Shown here in pieces: positions 7,236 to 16,876 of a DNA stretch of 39,853 bases. The translations under genes and the position numbers were made by a program. This DNA is from CANLBN01 sp034111645 (lineage in GTDB: Bacteria; Pseudomonadota; Gammaproteobacteria; Pseudomonadales; Cellvibrionaceae), in contig JAWUWW010000044.1 of assembly GCA_034111645.1 (NCBI GenBank), forward strand, positions 1 through 39,853, in the 5' to 3' direction. The notes under the pieces were generated by a model. It was not told the origin of the DNA, made no database searches, and saw nothing but the letters and a program-made list of their open reading frames with translations. Every line of letters begins with the position of its first letter. Within the stretch, counting starts at the first letter, position 1.

Positions 7236-8876
7236 ATGGATGCAACATTAAAAAACCTTGCGCAAAAAATGCAATCAAAGTCACTTTTGCAGTTATTTGA
7301 ACAACAACCTAATCGCGCCGAAGAGTTTACTATTCATGGCGGTGGAGTACATTTTGATTTCTCGAAAAATCACATCACTCCAGCTATCCTAAAAGCACTT
7401 TGCGATAAAGCGCGCAGTCAAAATATAGGCGGCGCAATTGAAGCGCTTTTTGCTGGCAAGCTTGTTAATACAACCGAACAACGCGCTGCCTTACATACCA
7501 CTTTACGCGATCCTAAAAATGTCTCTGAAAATAACGCGCTAGTTCAAGAGACTCTAGATAAAATGGATCGCTTTGTTGACGCCATACATCAAAAAAAATG
7601 GCTAGGTTTTAGTGGTAAGCCGATTACAACAATTGTCAACATTGGTATTGGTGGCTCTGACCTAGGGCCTCGGGTTGTTACGCAAGCTCTATTCGCTTTT
7701 CGTCAAGAAAATATAACCCTAGAATTTATTGCCAATATTGACGGTGCCGATTTAGCTGACTGCTTATTGCACTTAAATCCTCAAACCACTTTATTTATTG
7801 TTGCGTCAAAATCTTTTACAACAGCCGAGACACTTAGCAATGCCGTTAATGCGCGCCAGTGGATGCTAGATGCCGGCTGTGAAGAAACTCTTCTGCACCT
7901 TCACTTTGTAGCCATCAGCACAAACACAAAAGCAGCTAAAGAATTTGGTATTGCGGCCAAAAATATATTTCCGATGTGGGATTGGGTGGGTGGACGCTAT
8001 TCACTTTGGTCGGCTATTGGTCTGCCTATTGCACTTGAAATAGGCATGAAACGCTTTAGAGAATTATTAGCCGGTGCTCACAGCATGGACATGCACTTTA
8101 GAGATGCGCCGCTTGAGCATAATATGCCGGTTATAGCGGCTCTTATTAGTTATTGGTATAGCGTTTATTGGGGTGCGAGCTCACATGCAATACTGCCTTA
8201 TGCTCAGCGCTTAAAGGCATTGCCAGCGTACCTACAGCAACTCGATATGGAGAGCCTAGGCAAGCGTGTCACTCATTCAGGAGCACCCGTTACCACGCCA
8301 ACAGGCTCTATTCTATGGGGAACAGAGGGCTCTAATGGACAACATAGTTTTCATCAATTACTGCATCAAGGCACACATTTAATTCCTTGTGATTTTATTG
8401 CCGTTAAAAAACCTATGAGCCAATATGACGCACAGCATTGGTATTTGTTGTCGTGCTGCTTGAGCCAATCACAAGCATTACTTCAAGGAAAAACGTTAGC
8501 GCAAGCAACTGCCGAGTTAAGCCAGCAAGGCTTAGATAAAAAAGAAGTGGAAAGACTTGCTGCCCACAAAGTAATACCCGGCAACAGACCCAGTAACATT
8601 ATTATTATGGACGAGCTTACGCCCGCTAATTTAGGTGAACTGCTCGCCTTTTACGAGCATAAAGTTTATGCCACCAGCGTGCTCTTAGATATTAATGCCT
8701 TTGATCAATGGGGAGTTCAACTGGGCAAGGAGTTAAATGATGATATTTTAAGGGCGCTGGATACTGGAGAAATTAACCCTGAATGGGACAATTCAACTAT
8801 TCGACTGATTAATTACTTGCGTTTCACTAAACAAATTGATGCACTAAAAGATTTAGAACATATCGTTCAAACCTAA
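7236..8876 (+). CDS. pgi: Glucose-6-phosphate isomerase
   Basis: Interconverts glucose 6-phosphate and fructose 6-phosphate in glycolysis/gluconeogenesis, cytoplasmic. The 546-residue length matches the long bacterial PGI. The sugar-phosphate-binding segments are NIGIGGSDLGPRVV and ASKSFTTAETLSNA, and the two family signature regions are visible (DWVGGRYSLWSAIGLPIAL; GSNGQHSFHQLLHQGTH with the catalytic Glu/His neighbourhood). It follows ispB on the same strand and ends 19 bases from the convergent phosphopantetheinyl transferase gene. No terminator is visible between the two. Confidence 0.97.
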   Translation: MDATLKNLAQKMQSKSLLQLFEQQPNRAEEFTIHGGGVHFDFSKNHITPAILKALCDKARSQNIGGAIEALFAGKLVNTTEQRAALHTTLRDPKNVSENNALVQETLDKMDRFVDAIHQKKWLGFSGKPITTIVNIGIGGSDLGPRVVTQALFAFRQENITLEFIANIDGADLADCLLHLNPQTTLFIVASKSFTTAETLSNAVNARQWMLDAGCEETLLHLHFVAISTNTKAAKEFGIAAKNIFPMWDWVGGRYSLWSAIGLPIALEIGMKRFRELLAGAHSMDMHFRDAPLEHNMPVIAALISYWYSVYWGASSHAILPYAQRLKALPAYLQQLDMESLGKRVTHSGAPVTTPTGSILWGTEGSNGQHSFHQLLHQGTHLIPCDFIAVKKPMSQYDAQHWYLLSCCLSQSQALLQGKTLAQATAELSQQGLDKKEVERLAAHKVIPGNRPSNIIIMDELTPANLGELLAFYEHKVYATSVLLDINAFDQWGVQLGKELNDDILRALDTGEINPEWDNSTIRLINYLRFTKQIDALKDLEHIVQT

Positions 8877-8895
8877 GCAAGACTAATGCACAATT

Positions 8896-9690
8896 TTAAA
8901 AAATATTTAAAATAATTTTTTCTAATTGAATATTCTCATCATCTTTATTGCGAGCATTGTTGTCGTTTGCAACACAATTAATCCAACTTGAAATCTGACA
9001 AACCTGTACCGAGCTTTTAGATTGAGCAGCTAAAGATAACACGACATTATTTTGCTTATGGCTCTTGTGCTTGTAACTTTGTATTAAAAATTGTTGATCT
9101 TTACAGTCGGCATGGCTTTCACCAAATTCACCCGAGCATTCGATACTTTTAAAACCAATAGATATCCCAACGCCCAAAGCTTTACTTATAGCTTCTTTTT
9201 GCGTCCAATAAAGCATCATTTTTTCAACTGTATTTTCTGTCTCTTCGAGCGTTAAAATTTGCCGAGAATTCAACGCATACTCGATAGTTTTTTTACTAAT
9301 AATTCTATCCGCTCGCTCTATATCAACGCCGATAACCCCAAGAGAAGAGACGCCAAATGCAACCCAACCATTACTATGAGAAATATTAAAATCAATTATT
9401 TTTTCATGCTCAAGAAAAGGCTTGCCTTTATCCGTGCATGAGAAAATTAAAGCGCTCGGATCAGCATTCATTAATCGGGCTAAACAATAGCGTTTAAATG
9501 CATGCGCATGAATAAAACAGGCTCTATCTATTTTTGACTTAAAACAATCTGCTCGTTTTTTTTCATCACTCGACAGCAGCAAAAAATTTTCATCGCTATC
9601 AATTGACTCGACAGAAAAAAGAACTACCCAATGACAAGGTAAAGAAAAAAGAGAATTTATATTGATGGATAAAGCCAGTTTATCATTCAT
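8896..9690 (-). CDS. Sfp-type 4'-phosphopantetheinyl transferase
   Basis: Transfers phosphopantetheine from CoA to a serine of carrier proteins (peptide/polyketide synthases, sometimes fatty-acid ACP). In 264 residues the three Sfp signatures are present: FNISHSNGW near 101-109, GVDIE at 121-125 (Mg-binding Asp and Glu) and WTQKEAISKALG near 162-173. The length fits the Sfp/EntD class rather than the roughly 120-residue AcpS. The C-terminal part is weakly conserved. It sits 21 bases downstream of zapE and is probably co-transcribed. No synthase gene is in the window, so its carrier-protein partner is elsewhere. Confidence 0.9.
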   Translation of the reverse strand: MNDKLALSININSLFSLPCHWVVLFSVESIDSDENFLLLSSDEKKRADCFKSKIDRACFIHAHAFKRYCLARLMNADPSALIFSCTDKGKPFLEHEKIIDFNISHSNGWVAFGVSSLGVIGVDIERADRIISKKTIEYALNSRQILTLEETENTVEKMMLYWTQKEAISKALGVGISIGFKSIECSGEFGESHADCKDQQFLIQSYKHKSHKQNNVVLSLAAQSKSSVQVCQISSWINCVANDNNARNKDDENIQLEKIILNIF

Positions 9691-9711
9691 ACTTTTAAAA
9701 CAACGACCTGA

Positions 9712-10863
9712 TTATGGTTTATGCGGGCGAGATAAATATTCATGGCTCTGCATCTCTAACAATCGACTTTGCGTACGCTCAAATTCAAAACGTAATCGAT
9801 GACCGCTATACAACTCATGAATCGGTTTTTCAGCAGTAACAATTAATTTGACAGAACGGTCATAAAATTCATCGACTAAATTAATAAATCTGCGTGCCTG
9901 ATCTTCTCGACTTGCCGTCAATTCAGGCATATCAGAAATCAACACCTCATGATATTCCATCGCAATTATGATGTAATCATTTTGTGATCGAGGGCCATCA
10001 CACAACGCCATAAAATCAAACCAGATGACGTCTTCACATAAGAAACGCACTTGCATGGCTCGCCCTTCTATTTCTATGTCTGTATCTCTAATAATTTTTT
10101 GAGTATCAGGCACTAAACTCTTAAAACTCTTCATTAAACTAATATCGGCAGATTTATCTAAAGGCCAGTGATAAAGCTCGGCTTGCTCTAAAAGACGCAA
10201 TCGGTAATCGGTACCGCCATCGACATTAATTACTTCCGTATGTTTATTTAACAAGCTAATGGCCGGTAAAAATCGAGCCCGCTGTAAGCCATCTTTATAA
10301 AGGCCATCAGGCACAATATTAGATGTGGCAACAAGTGACACACCATTTTTAAATAACGCCTCTAACAACGTTGCTAAAATCATCGCATCGGTAATATCCG
10401 ACACAAAGAATTCATCAAAGCAAATTATTTTAGCCTCATCAGCTAGACGCTTAGCGACAATATCTAATGGATTTTTCTGTTTATCGAGAGAGGTTAACTC
10501 TTGATGCACTCGTCGCATAAAACGATGAAAGTGAACGCGCATTTTTTTATCAATAGGTAAGCTCTCATAAAAAATATCCATCAAATAAGTTTTACCGCGA
10601 CCAACACCGCCCCAAAAATATAAACCAAGCTCGGGGGTTTTAGATGATGAAAAGCTAAACAAGTTCGATAACTTAGTCAAAAACCATTGATCCCGCTGGT
10701 ACGACTTAATTAAGCGATGATATAGATCGTCTAATTTATCGACCGCTAATTGTTGCGCTGCATCTTTGCTAAAGCCTGCCTGTGCTAAATCTTGCTGATA
10801 ACGCTGCTGGGGCGTAGTTGCTAACACTGGGATATCAGCGTTTAATGATGAAACTTGATTCAT
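9712..10863 (-). CDS. zapE: Cell division protein ZapE (AFG1-like ATPase)
   Basis: An AFG1-family P-loop ATPase that in E. coli associates with the Z ring and is needed under anaerobic or heat stress. Of 383 residues, Walker A is GGVGRGKT (85-92), Walker B is ICFDEFFV (about 147-154) and a sensor-like ATSN follows (LVATSNIVPDGLY). HFHRFMRRVH near 111-120 is a family hallmark. It is divergent from yhcB/zapG, an order conserved in gammaproteobacteria. Its downstream neighbour is the phosphopantetheinyl transferase gene. Confidence 0.94.
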   Translation of the reverse strand: MNQVSSLNADIPVLATTPQQRYQQDLAQAGFSKDAAQQLAVDKLDDLYHRLIKSYQRDQWFLTKLSNLFSFSSSKTPELGLYFWGGVGRGKTYLMDIFYESLPIDKKMRVHFHRFMRRVHQELTSLDKQKNPLDIVAKRLADEAKIICFDEFFVSDITDAMILATLLEALFKNGVSLVATSNIVPDGLYKDGLQRARFLPAISLLNKHTEVINVDGGTDYRLRLLEQAELYHWPLDKSADISLMKSFKSLVPDTQKIIRDTDIEIEGRAMQVRFLCEDVIWFDFMALCDGPRSQNDYIIIAMEYHEVLISDMPELTASREDQARRFINLVDEFYDRSVKLIVTAEKPIHELYSGHRLRFEFERTQSRLLEMQSHEYLSRPHKP

Positions 10864-10987
10864 TCTGAGCCTAATGTGTTTATTTTTTGTGTAAATTATT
10901 AATAACTTGCATTATGCGCTAATAAATTGATTATTCTCTCAATAGTCCAAAATAACGCTAGAAAACGTAACAATTACGTTAAGGCGT

Positions 10988-11059
10988 TATAATACAACAG
11001 AAAAATCATTAATAAGAGCCTATTTAACCTAGGATTAAATCATTGAGTATCGGTATAAT
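10988..11059 (+). promoter_or_regulatory. Two candidate -10 boxes upstream of yhcB/zapG
   Basis: Perfect TATAAT hexamers occur at 10988-10993 and 11054-11059 in the zapE/yhcB divergent region. Neither has a good TTGACA at 16-18 bases, so the real start cannot be decided. The second would give a leader of about 30 bases. Confidence 0.4.
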
Positions 11060-11098
11060 CTTTAATGTTAATTTTCTAACACGACAAAGGAGTTTTTT

Positions 11099-11566
11099 GT
11101 GTACCCACTTATTATGTTAATCGGCGTGGCCGCGGCAGCTCTCGTTTTTGGATGTCTTGTCGGCATATTTCTAACTCGCACACTGTCTTCGCAAGAGCAA
11201 AAGGCCCGTGATCTCGAGTCTAAATTGAAATATAGTGAAGATAAATTGACTCAATATCAGCAAGAAGTTACCCAACATTTTGCACAAACTGCAAATCTCG
11301 TAAACAATCTCACACAAAGTTATAAAGATGTTCACGATCATCTTGCCAGTGATGCACTTAAATTTGCTAATGTTGACATTAGCCGTCAATTACTCAAGAG
11401 TTCTGAAGCTAACGATATTCTGAGTGCACCTGATATTGACGAAAATGAAGTGCATATCCCTAAAGATTGGGCTCCAAAATCTCCTGGGGTAAAAGGCACT
11501 TTAAGCGAAAACTTTGGCCTAGACGACAGTCAAGAAGATACGACCGCTAACAAAACTAAACCTTAA
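11099..11566 (+). CDS. zapG: YhcB/ZapG family protein (DUF1043)
   Basis: An inner-membrane protein that in E. coli (YhcB, also called ZapG) interacts with divisome and elongasome proteins and affects envelope synthesis. The 155-residue protein has one N-terminal membrane helix (about 4-26, rich in A/V/L/G). A coiled-coil stretch follows (about 30-75, E/K/Q-rich), then a hydrophilic tail with the family segment VHIPKDWAPK. The start is GTG at 11099, decided by a strong AAAGGAG (11086-11092) six bases upstream. It is divergent from zapE and 12 bases before the DegS-like gene. The downstream pairing suggests one envelope-stress/division transcript. Confidence 0.9.
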   Translation: MYPLIMLIGVAAAALVFGCLVGIFLTRTLSSQEQKARDLESKLKYSEDKLTQYQQEVTQHFAQTANLVNNLTQSYKDVHDHLASDALKFANVDISRQLLKSSEANDILSAPDIDENEVHIPKDWAPKSPGVKGTLSENFGLDDSQEDTTANKTKP

Positions 11567-11578
11567 TCACTACCAACA

Positions 11579-12712
11579 GTGAAGATATTTAGACGTTATA
11601 TTTTACAGCCTATTATTTTTGGCTTACTTTTGGGCTTCGGTGCGATTATCGTTGTCCCGGAGTTACGCTATTCGTTTGGGCAACAACTCACACATTTTTT
11701 TAAACTAAACAACACTCAAATTTTATCTTATTCAAAAGCTGTCAACAGAGCAGCTCCAGCTGTTGTTAATATTTCTTCCCGCAAACAAATTGATGCGCCT
11801 CGTAACCCGCTGTTCGATGACCCTCTTTTTCGTCACTTTTTTAACAGCTCAGATGTTCCTAAGCAACAACGTATGTCGTCAGCCTTAGGGTCTGGCGTGA
11901 TTATCAATAAAGAAGGTTATCTTCTTACTAATTATCATGTTATCGCAGATGCAGAAGATATTTATGTGACTCTTTACGATGGCAGATTATTAAAAGCAAA
12001 ACTCGTTGGCTCCGATGAAGCAACAGACTTATCAGTCCTTAAAATTGATAACGACAAAATACAAACAATCATATTAGGTGACCCTAACTCTGCTTTTATT
12101 GGCGATATAGTGCTCGCGATCGGCAATCCATTTAATGTAGGACAAACCGTTACCCAGGGCATTATTTCTGCAACCGGCCGATATGGTTTGGGTCTTAATG
12201 TTTACGAAAACTTTATCCAAACCGATGCTGCTATTAATCCCGGCAATTCTGGCGGTGCGCTTATTGATATTAATGGCCGGCTATTAGGTATTAATACGGC
12301 CATATTAGATCGCAATAATGATGGCAGTTCGATTGGTATTGGTTTTGCAATTCCCGCAGACATTGCGGTAAATGTGATGAATGACATTATCACTTCGGGC
12401 GAGGCGATAAGGGGCTGGCTAGGTATAGAAGCACGCCCAATAAGCCAAAGCATCATTAACAACTTCAGTGCAGGTTCAATTAATGGCGTCTTAATTACCA
12501 TTGCCTACATTGATGGGCCCGCCGACTTAGCCGGCATTAAAGCTGGCGATATTCTTACTCATATCAATGACAAACCCGTTGGCAATGGCCGCGATGCAAT
12601 GAATTTAATTGCACAAGTGAGGCCAAATGATAAAGTGCAGCTTACGGCTATTCGCGACAATAAAATATTGAAACTCTCTGCTGTCGCCGCCAAGCGACCT
12701 AAAGAAATATAA
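11579..12712 (+). CDS. degS: DegS/AlgW-type periplasmic serine protease
   Basis: A membrane-anchored HtrA protease that cleaves the anti-sigma factor RseA/MucA in the sigma-E envelope stress pathway. Of 377 residues, one N-terminal membrane helix (about 10-29) anchors the protein. The protease domain has His120 (TNYHV), Asp150 (EATDLSVLKID) and Ser224 (PGNSGGAL), a complete triad. A single PDZ domain follows (about 280-370, GVLITIAYIDGPADLAGIKAGDIL). One PDZ plus the anchor points to DegS/AlgW rather than DegP. The start is GTG at 11579 with no clear Shine-Dalgarno, so translational coupling to zapG is likely. It converges with hisD. Confidence 0.92.
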   Translation: MKIFRRYILQPIIFGLLLGFGAIIVVPELRYSFGQQLTHFFKLNNTQILSYSKAVNRAAPAVVNISSRKQIDAPRNPLFDDPLFRHFFNSSDVPKQQRMSSALGSGVIINKEGYLLTNYHVIADAEDIYVTLYDGRLLKAKLVGSDEATDLSVLKIDNDKIQTIILGDPNSAFIGDIVLAIGNPFNVGQTVTQGIISATGRYGLGLNVYENFIQTDAAINPGNSGGALIDINGRLLGINTAILDRNNDGSSIGIGFAIPADIAVNVMNDIITSGEAIRGWLGIEARPISQSIINNFSAGSINGVLITIAYIDGPADLAGIKAGDILTHINDKPVGNGRDAMNLIAQVRPNDKVQLTAIRDNKILKLSAVAAKRPKEI

Positions 12713-12785
12713 AGTCTTAGCTACAGAACTTTTTAAAGCACTTCTTTGATAGTAAAATTCTTCTCACAATACCTTCGAATAATAT

Positions 12786-14084
12786 TTATTCTTTGACTCG
12801 ATATTCTGCCGAACGCGCATGCGCCTCTAAAGATTCACCTCGCGCTAATACTGAAGCAACTTTACCCAATTTATGAGCACCTGCCTCAGAGCAGTTGATA
12901 ATAGAGCTGCGTTTTTGAAAGTCATAAACTCCAAGTGGAGATGAAAATCTTGCTGTCCCCGAAGTTGGCAGTACATGATTGGGGCCAGCACAATAATCTC
13001 CTAGTGCCTCTGAGGTAAAGCGACCCATAAAAATAGCGCCAGCATGGCGAATATCATCTACATAAGTTTCTGGATCGGCGACAGATAATTCTAAATGCTC
13101 GGGTGCTATACGATTAATTAAATTGAGTACGTCTTGTTTATCTTTTGCAAGAATTAAAGCACCACGGTTGTTTAATGACTGCTTAATAATCTTTTCCCGC
13201 GACATCGTCGGCAACAGTTTGTCGATACTTTCATTAACCGCATCAAGAAAGTCACTATCGGTACTAATTAATAATGCCTGTGCCTGCTCGTCGTGCTCGG
13301 CTTGCGAGAATAAATCCATTGCCACCCAGTCAGGGTTTGACTGACCATCGCTAACCACTAATATCTCAGAGGGGCCGGCGATCATATCAATAGCAACCTG
13401 ACCGAAGACCGCGCGCTTTGCCGTAGCCACATAAATATTACCAGGCCCAACAATTTTATCGACTCTTGCGATGGTGTTTGTACCGTAAGCTAATGCAGCT
13501 ACTGCCTGCGCCCCACCAATCGTATAAATTTCATCAACTCCTGCAATAGCCGCAGCTGCTAACACCATATCACTAAGCTGGTTATCGGGGGCTGGCACTA
13601 CCATCACAACATGCTCAACGCCGGCAACCTTAGCCGGAATTGCATTCATCAGAACAGACGAAGGATAAGAGGCTTTGCCACCGGGAACATAAAGCCCAAC
13701 GCGATCCATTGGCGTTATTTTTTGTCCAAGTACGGTGCCATCGCTTTCGCTAAACTGCCAAGACTCTTGGAGCTGGTGCTGATGATAATCTTCCACACGC
13801 CTTGCAGCAATATTCAATGCTTCGAGTTGCTCAGCACTAATACTTGCAAGTGCACGCGCTAGGTCAGCAGACGATATCTTTAATTCATCGATACTTTTTA
13901 AATCGCGCCGATCAAGCCGATTGGTATATTCAATAACGGCTGCATCACCTTTTGTGCGAACATCACTGATAATAGTGGCAACTATTTGTGCAACCTGAGG
14001 ATCTGACACAGACTCCCAAGAGAGCAAATCATTTAAGTCGGCGCTAAAATTGGCAGAGACTGAATCAAGACGGCGAATAGACAT
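12786..14084 (-). CDS. hisD: Histidinol dehydrogenase
   Basis: Oxidises histidinol to histidine in two NAD-dependent steps, the last reactions of histidine synthesis. The 432-residue protein carries the family signature VDMIAGPSEILVV and the zinc/catalytic segments LFSQAEHDEQAQA (Gln, Glu and His ligands) and APEHLEL. GPNHVLPTSGTARFSSPLGV is also present. Length is standard. It is the last gene of the ibaG-murA-hisG-hisD cluster, 190 bases after hisG. In related genomes hisC comes next; here its place is taken by the convergent degS. Confidence 0.96.
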   Translation of the reverse strand: MSIRRLDSVSANFSADLNDLLSWESVSDPQVAQIVATIISDVRTKGDAAVIEYTNRLDRRDLKSIDELKISSADLARALASISAEQLEALNIAARRVEDYHQHQLQESWQFSESDGTVLGQKITPMDRVGLYVPGGKASYPSSVLMNAIPAKVAGVEHVVMVVPAPDNQLSDMVLAAAAIAGVDEIYTIGGAQAVAALAYGTNTIARVDKIVGPGNIYVATAKRAVFGQVAIDMIAGPSEILVVSDGQSNPDWVAMDLFSQAEHDEQAQALLISTDSDFLDAVNESIDKLLPTMSREKIIKQSLNNRGALILAKDKQDVLNLINRIAPEHLELSVADPETYVDDIRHAGAIFMGRFTSEALGDYCAGPNHVLPTSGTARFSSPLGVYDFQKRSSIINCSEAGAHKLGKVASVLARGESLEAHARSAEYRVKE

Positions 14085-14274
14085 AATAAAAATAACTTTT
14101 AGTGAAGTAACATTGTCAATATTTAGTTTTATTAATAATGGACATGAAGAAATGATATTTCAAGGTCAGTGTGATTTAATAAAACTAAGGCATAATTAGA
14201 GTAAGATTAAATCTAGATTGCTTTGCAGAGCAGAAACCTTTTTAGCTTTTTGCTAACTATCAAATCCTAAGAAT

Positions 14275-14910
14275 TTATACCTTCATATTTACGTGTGCCG
14301 CAATCGCATCGACTAGCGGCTGCATTAATTGGTGCTTCATTTTCATTGAAGCTTTATTGGCAATCAAGCAAGAGCTTATCGTTGCTATTTCAATTCTTGC
14401 TTCTAAGCCATTCGCTTTTAGCGTATTGCCCGTATCGACAATATCAACTATTTCATCGGCAAGACCAACAATTGGTGCTAGCTCCATTGCTCCGTATAGT
14501 TTTATAAAGTCGGCTTGTCGGCCTTGTTGAGCATAAAAGCGCCGCGCCACATTTACATATTTAGTGGCAACTTTAATTCTGCCTTGCTTCACTGGCGTGC
14601 CTTTTATAGCAGCGGTCATTAACTTACAACGCGCAATACCTAAATCAACTAAAGAATATAAGCCGTCGCCACCATGTTCCATCAAGGTGTCTTTTCCTGA
14701 CACGCCTAGATCTGCAGCGCCAAACTGAACATAAGTTGGTACGTCACTGCCTCTGAGTATGAGTAGACGGACGTTTTTGATACTGGTGTCAAAAGCCAAT
14801 TTACGACTTTGGCTTATATCTTCAAGAGGCTTTATGCCTGCAGCCGCTAGCAAAGGTAATGTTTCTTCTAATATACGCCCTTTTGTAAGCGCAATGGTTA
14901 ACTGTGACAT
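14275..14910 (-). CDS. hisG: ATP phosphoribosyltransferase, short form (catalytic subunit)
   Basis: Catalyses the first, committed step of histidine synthesis (ATP + PRPP to phosphoribosyl-ATP). The protein is 211 residues from ATG 14910 (MSQLTIALTKGRILEETLPLL). It contains GAADLGVSGKDTL, the ATKYVNVARRF region and the PRPP-binding segment EIVDIVDTGNTLKANGL. It lacks the roughly 80-residue C-terminal regulatory domain of E. coli HisG. Short-form HisG works as an octamer with HisZ, a histidyl-tRNA-synthetase-like subunit; hisZ is not in the window. An in-frame codon ten codons upstream is less likely as the start. The gene is 74 bases downstream of murA. Confidence 0.95.
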   Translation of the reverse strand: MSQLTIALTKGRILEETLPLLAAAGIKPLEDISQSRKLAFDTSIKNVRLLILRGSDVPTYVQFGAADLGVSGKDTLMEHGGDGLYSLVDLGIARCKLMTAAIKGTPVKQGRIKVATKYVNVARRFYAQQGRQADFIKLYGAMELAPIVGLADEIVDIVDTGNTLKANGLEARIEIATISSCLIANKASMKMKHQLMQPLVDAIAAHVNMKV

Positions 14911-14984
14911 TGATTTAATTATTATCTCTGTGGTGCGCAAATATCAAAAATAATACCAGCACATAAAAAATTAAAAGCTCAGAT

Positions 14985-16247
14985 CTACGCTGGAATACGC
15001 TTAATGTTAGCGCCTAATTGTTGCATCTTTTCTTCAATACATTCATAACCACGATCGATATGATAAATACGATCAACGATAGTGTTGCCATCGGCCACTA
15101 AAGCGGCAATCACAAGGCTAGCTGATGCACGTAAATCAGTGGCCATTACCGGCGCAGCTTTAAGTCGCTCAACCCCTGTAATAATTGCTGTATTACCCTC
15201 TAATTTTATGTTTGCTCCCATGCGATTTAATTCATGTATCTGAATTAAGCGGTTTTCAAATATGGTCTCGACAACAGTGCCAACGCCATCAGCCACAGCA
15301 TTCATTGCTGTAAACTGAGCTTGCATATCAGTGGGGAATGCGGGGTAAGGCGCTGTTTTTAAGCTAACCGCCTTGGGGCGCTTACCTTTCATATCTAACT
15401 CGATCCAATTATCACCTGATGTTATTTCTGCTCCGGCTTCTTCGAGTTTTAATAACACCGCTTCTAAGATATCTGCTCGCGTATCTTTTAATTTAATACG
15501 ACCTCGCGTTGCCGCTGCCGCCACTAAATATGTACCTGTTTCAATTCGGTCGGGCATCACATCATATTTGCAACCCTGTAACGACTCGACACCTTCAATG
15601 GTTAATGTCGCTGTACCGATACCTTCTATTTTTGCACCCATCGCACATAAGCAATTAGCAAGATCAACAATTTCTGGCTCTCGTGCTGCGTTTTCAAGCA
15701 CAGTTGTGCCTTCTGCAAGTACCGCTGCCATCAATAAATTCTCGGTACCACCCACTGTCACAATATCCATGATGAAACGTACGCCTTTGAGCCTACCGTT
15801 ACAGCGCGCCCGAATATAGCCTTCATCAACTTCGATAATAGCGCCCATTGCCTCAAGACCACGCAAATGAATATCGACGGGACGGCTACCAATGGCACAA
15901 CCACCAGGAAAAGAAACATTGGCTTCGCCAAAACGAGAAAGCATTGGACCCAATACTAAAATAGAAGCCCGCATAGTTTTTACTAGGTCATAGGGCGCCG
16001 TATATTCTGTAATCGTGCTTGCATCGACCTCAACGCGCATTTTATCGTTAAGAGTCACTGACAAACCCATGCATCTCAGTAATGTCAGCATAGTCGTAAC
16101 ATCATTAAGATGCGGAAGATTGCCAATACACATTGGCGTTTCGGTCAGTAAAGTCGCAGCCAAAATTGGCAGCGCTGAATTTTTAGATCCAGATATGCGT
16201 ATCTCGCCGCTAATAGGCCCACCGCCACTGATGATTAATTTATCCAT
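14985..16247 (-). CDS. murA: UDP-N-acetylglucosamine 1-carboxyvinyltransferase
   Basis: Adds enolpyruvate to UDP-GlcNAc, the first committed step of peptidoglycan precursor synthesis and the target of fosfomycin. The 420-residue length is standard. Visible are GSKNSALP with Lys22 and the catalytic loop SFPGGCAIGSRPVD with Cys117. The cysteine means the enzyme should be of the ordinary fosfomycin-sensitive type. Asp/Arg segments such as YPAFPTDMQAQ and FENR are present near the C-terminal half. It lies 39 bases downstream of ibaG, as in E. coli and Pseudomonas. Confidence 0.97.
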   Translation of the reverse strand: MDKLIISGGGPISGEIRISGSKNSALPILAATLLTETPMCIGNLPHLNDVTTMLTLLRCMGLSVTLNDKMRVEVDASTITEYTAPYDLVKTMRASILVLGPMLSRFGEANVSFPGGCAIGSRPVDIHLRGLEAMGAIIEVDEGYIRARCNGRLKGVRFIMDIVTVGGTENLLMAAVLAEGTTVLENAAREPEIVDLANCLCAMGAKIEGIGTATLTIEGVESLQGCKYDVMPDRIETGTYLVAAAATRGRIKLKDTRADILEAVLLKLEEAGAEITSGDNWIELDMKGKRPKAVSLKTAPYPAFPTDMQAQFTAMNAVADGVGTVVETIFENRLIQIHELNRMGANIKLEGNTAIITGVERLKAAPVMATDLRASASLVIAALVADGNTIVDRIYHIDRGYECIEEKMQQLGANIKRIPA

Positions 16248-16286
16248 TGAGCTTTGTGTCCTTGAAATAATTGAGAAGGGTCAAGA

Positions 16287-16523
16287 TCAAGCCTGCCATT
16301 GGTCAGGTGTTAATGTCTTCATATTAACTGCGTGAACTTCACCACTAGCGATTTTCTCATTAAGAACAGCTAATACTATTTGCTGTTTTTTAACACGAGA
16401 TAAACCATCAAATACATCACTAACCACCACTAAATTTAAATGACTGCCTTCAGTTTCAGCTTCAATGTGTGCACCTGGAAAATTTTCTATCAAAAGTGCC
16501 TTGATTGCCTGTATATCCATCAT
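16287..16523 (-). CDS. ibaG: BolA-family protein IbaG
   Basis: A small BolA-type protein that pairs with monothiol glutaredoxins and [2Fe-2S] clusters. The E. coli form is acid-induced and sits upstream of murA, as here. The 78-residue protein has PGAHIEAETEGSHLNLVVVSDVF with the conserved His, then VKKQQIVLAVLNEKIASGEVHAVNMKTLTP, the helix-turn and C-terminal motif of the family. Two adjacent ATGs (16523, 16520) could start it. It is probably the first gene of the ibaG-murA-hisG-hisD transcript. Confidence 0.93.
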   Translation of the reverse strand: MMDIQAIKALLIENFPGAHIEAETEGSHLNLVVVSDVFDGLSRVKKQQIVLAVLNEKIASGEVHAVNMKTLTPDQWQA

Positions 16524-16876
16524 TAACTCTATTTATGTAAACGAGCAAGTGTAATAAAAATTGCAGACAGTTGCACCTTTTTCCTGAAACACTCTACGCT
16601 AAAACAAAAACTATTAATTCACAAATTGCGGATTATTCGTGCAGATGATAAAAAACGACCGAAATCAACTTTTACGCTGACAAAACTCATAATCATATTT
16701 TAAGCAGATTTATTAGTTTGGACGCCTAAATTCAGAAGACTTTGGTATATAAAGCATAGAAGCTATAGATTTAGGAAGTTTTGATTTAGAAAGTGTAGAA
16801 GCCTGCTTTTAAATATAAGGGATCAAAAAGTTAACGTCTATAAACCCCATTAGTAACGAAAATAAAGAGCCGCTTA
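16524..16876. other. Gene-free stretch upstream of ibaG
   Basis: 353 AT-rich bases between the SprA-like gene and ibaG, both read leftward. It should contain the ibaG promoter, but I see no convincing -35/-10 pair, terminator or open frame. Confidence 0.5.
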
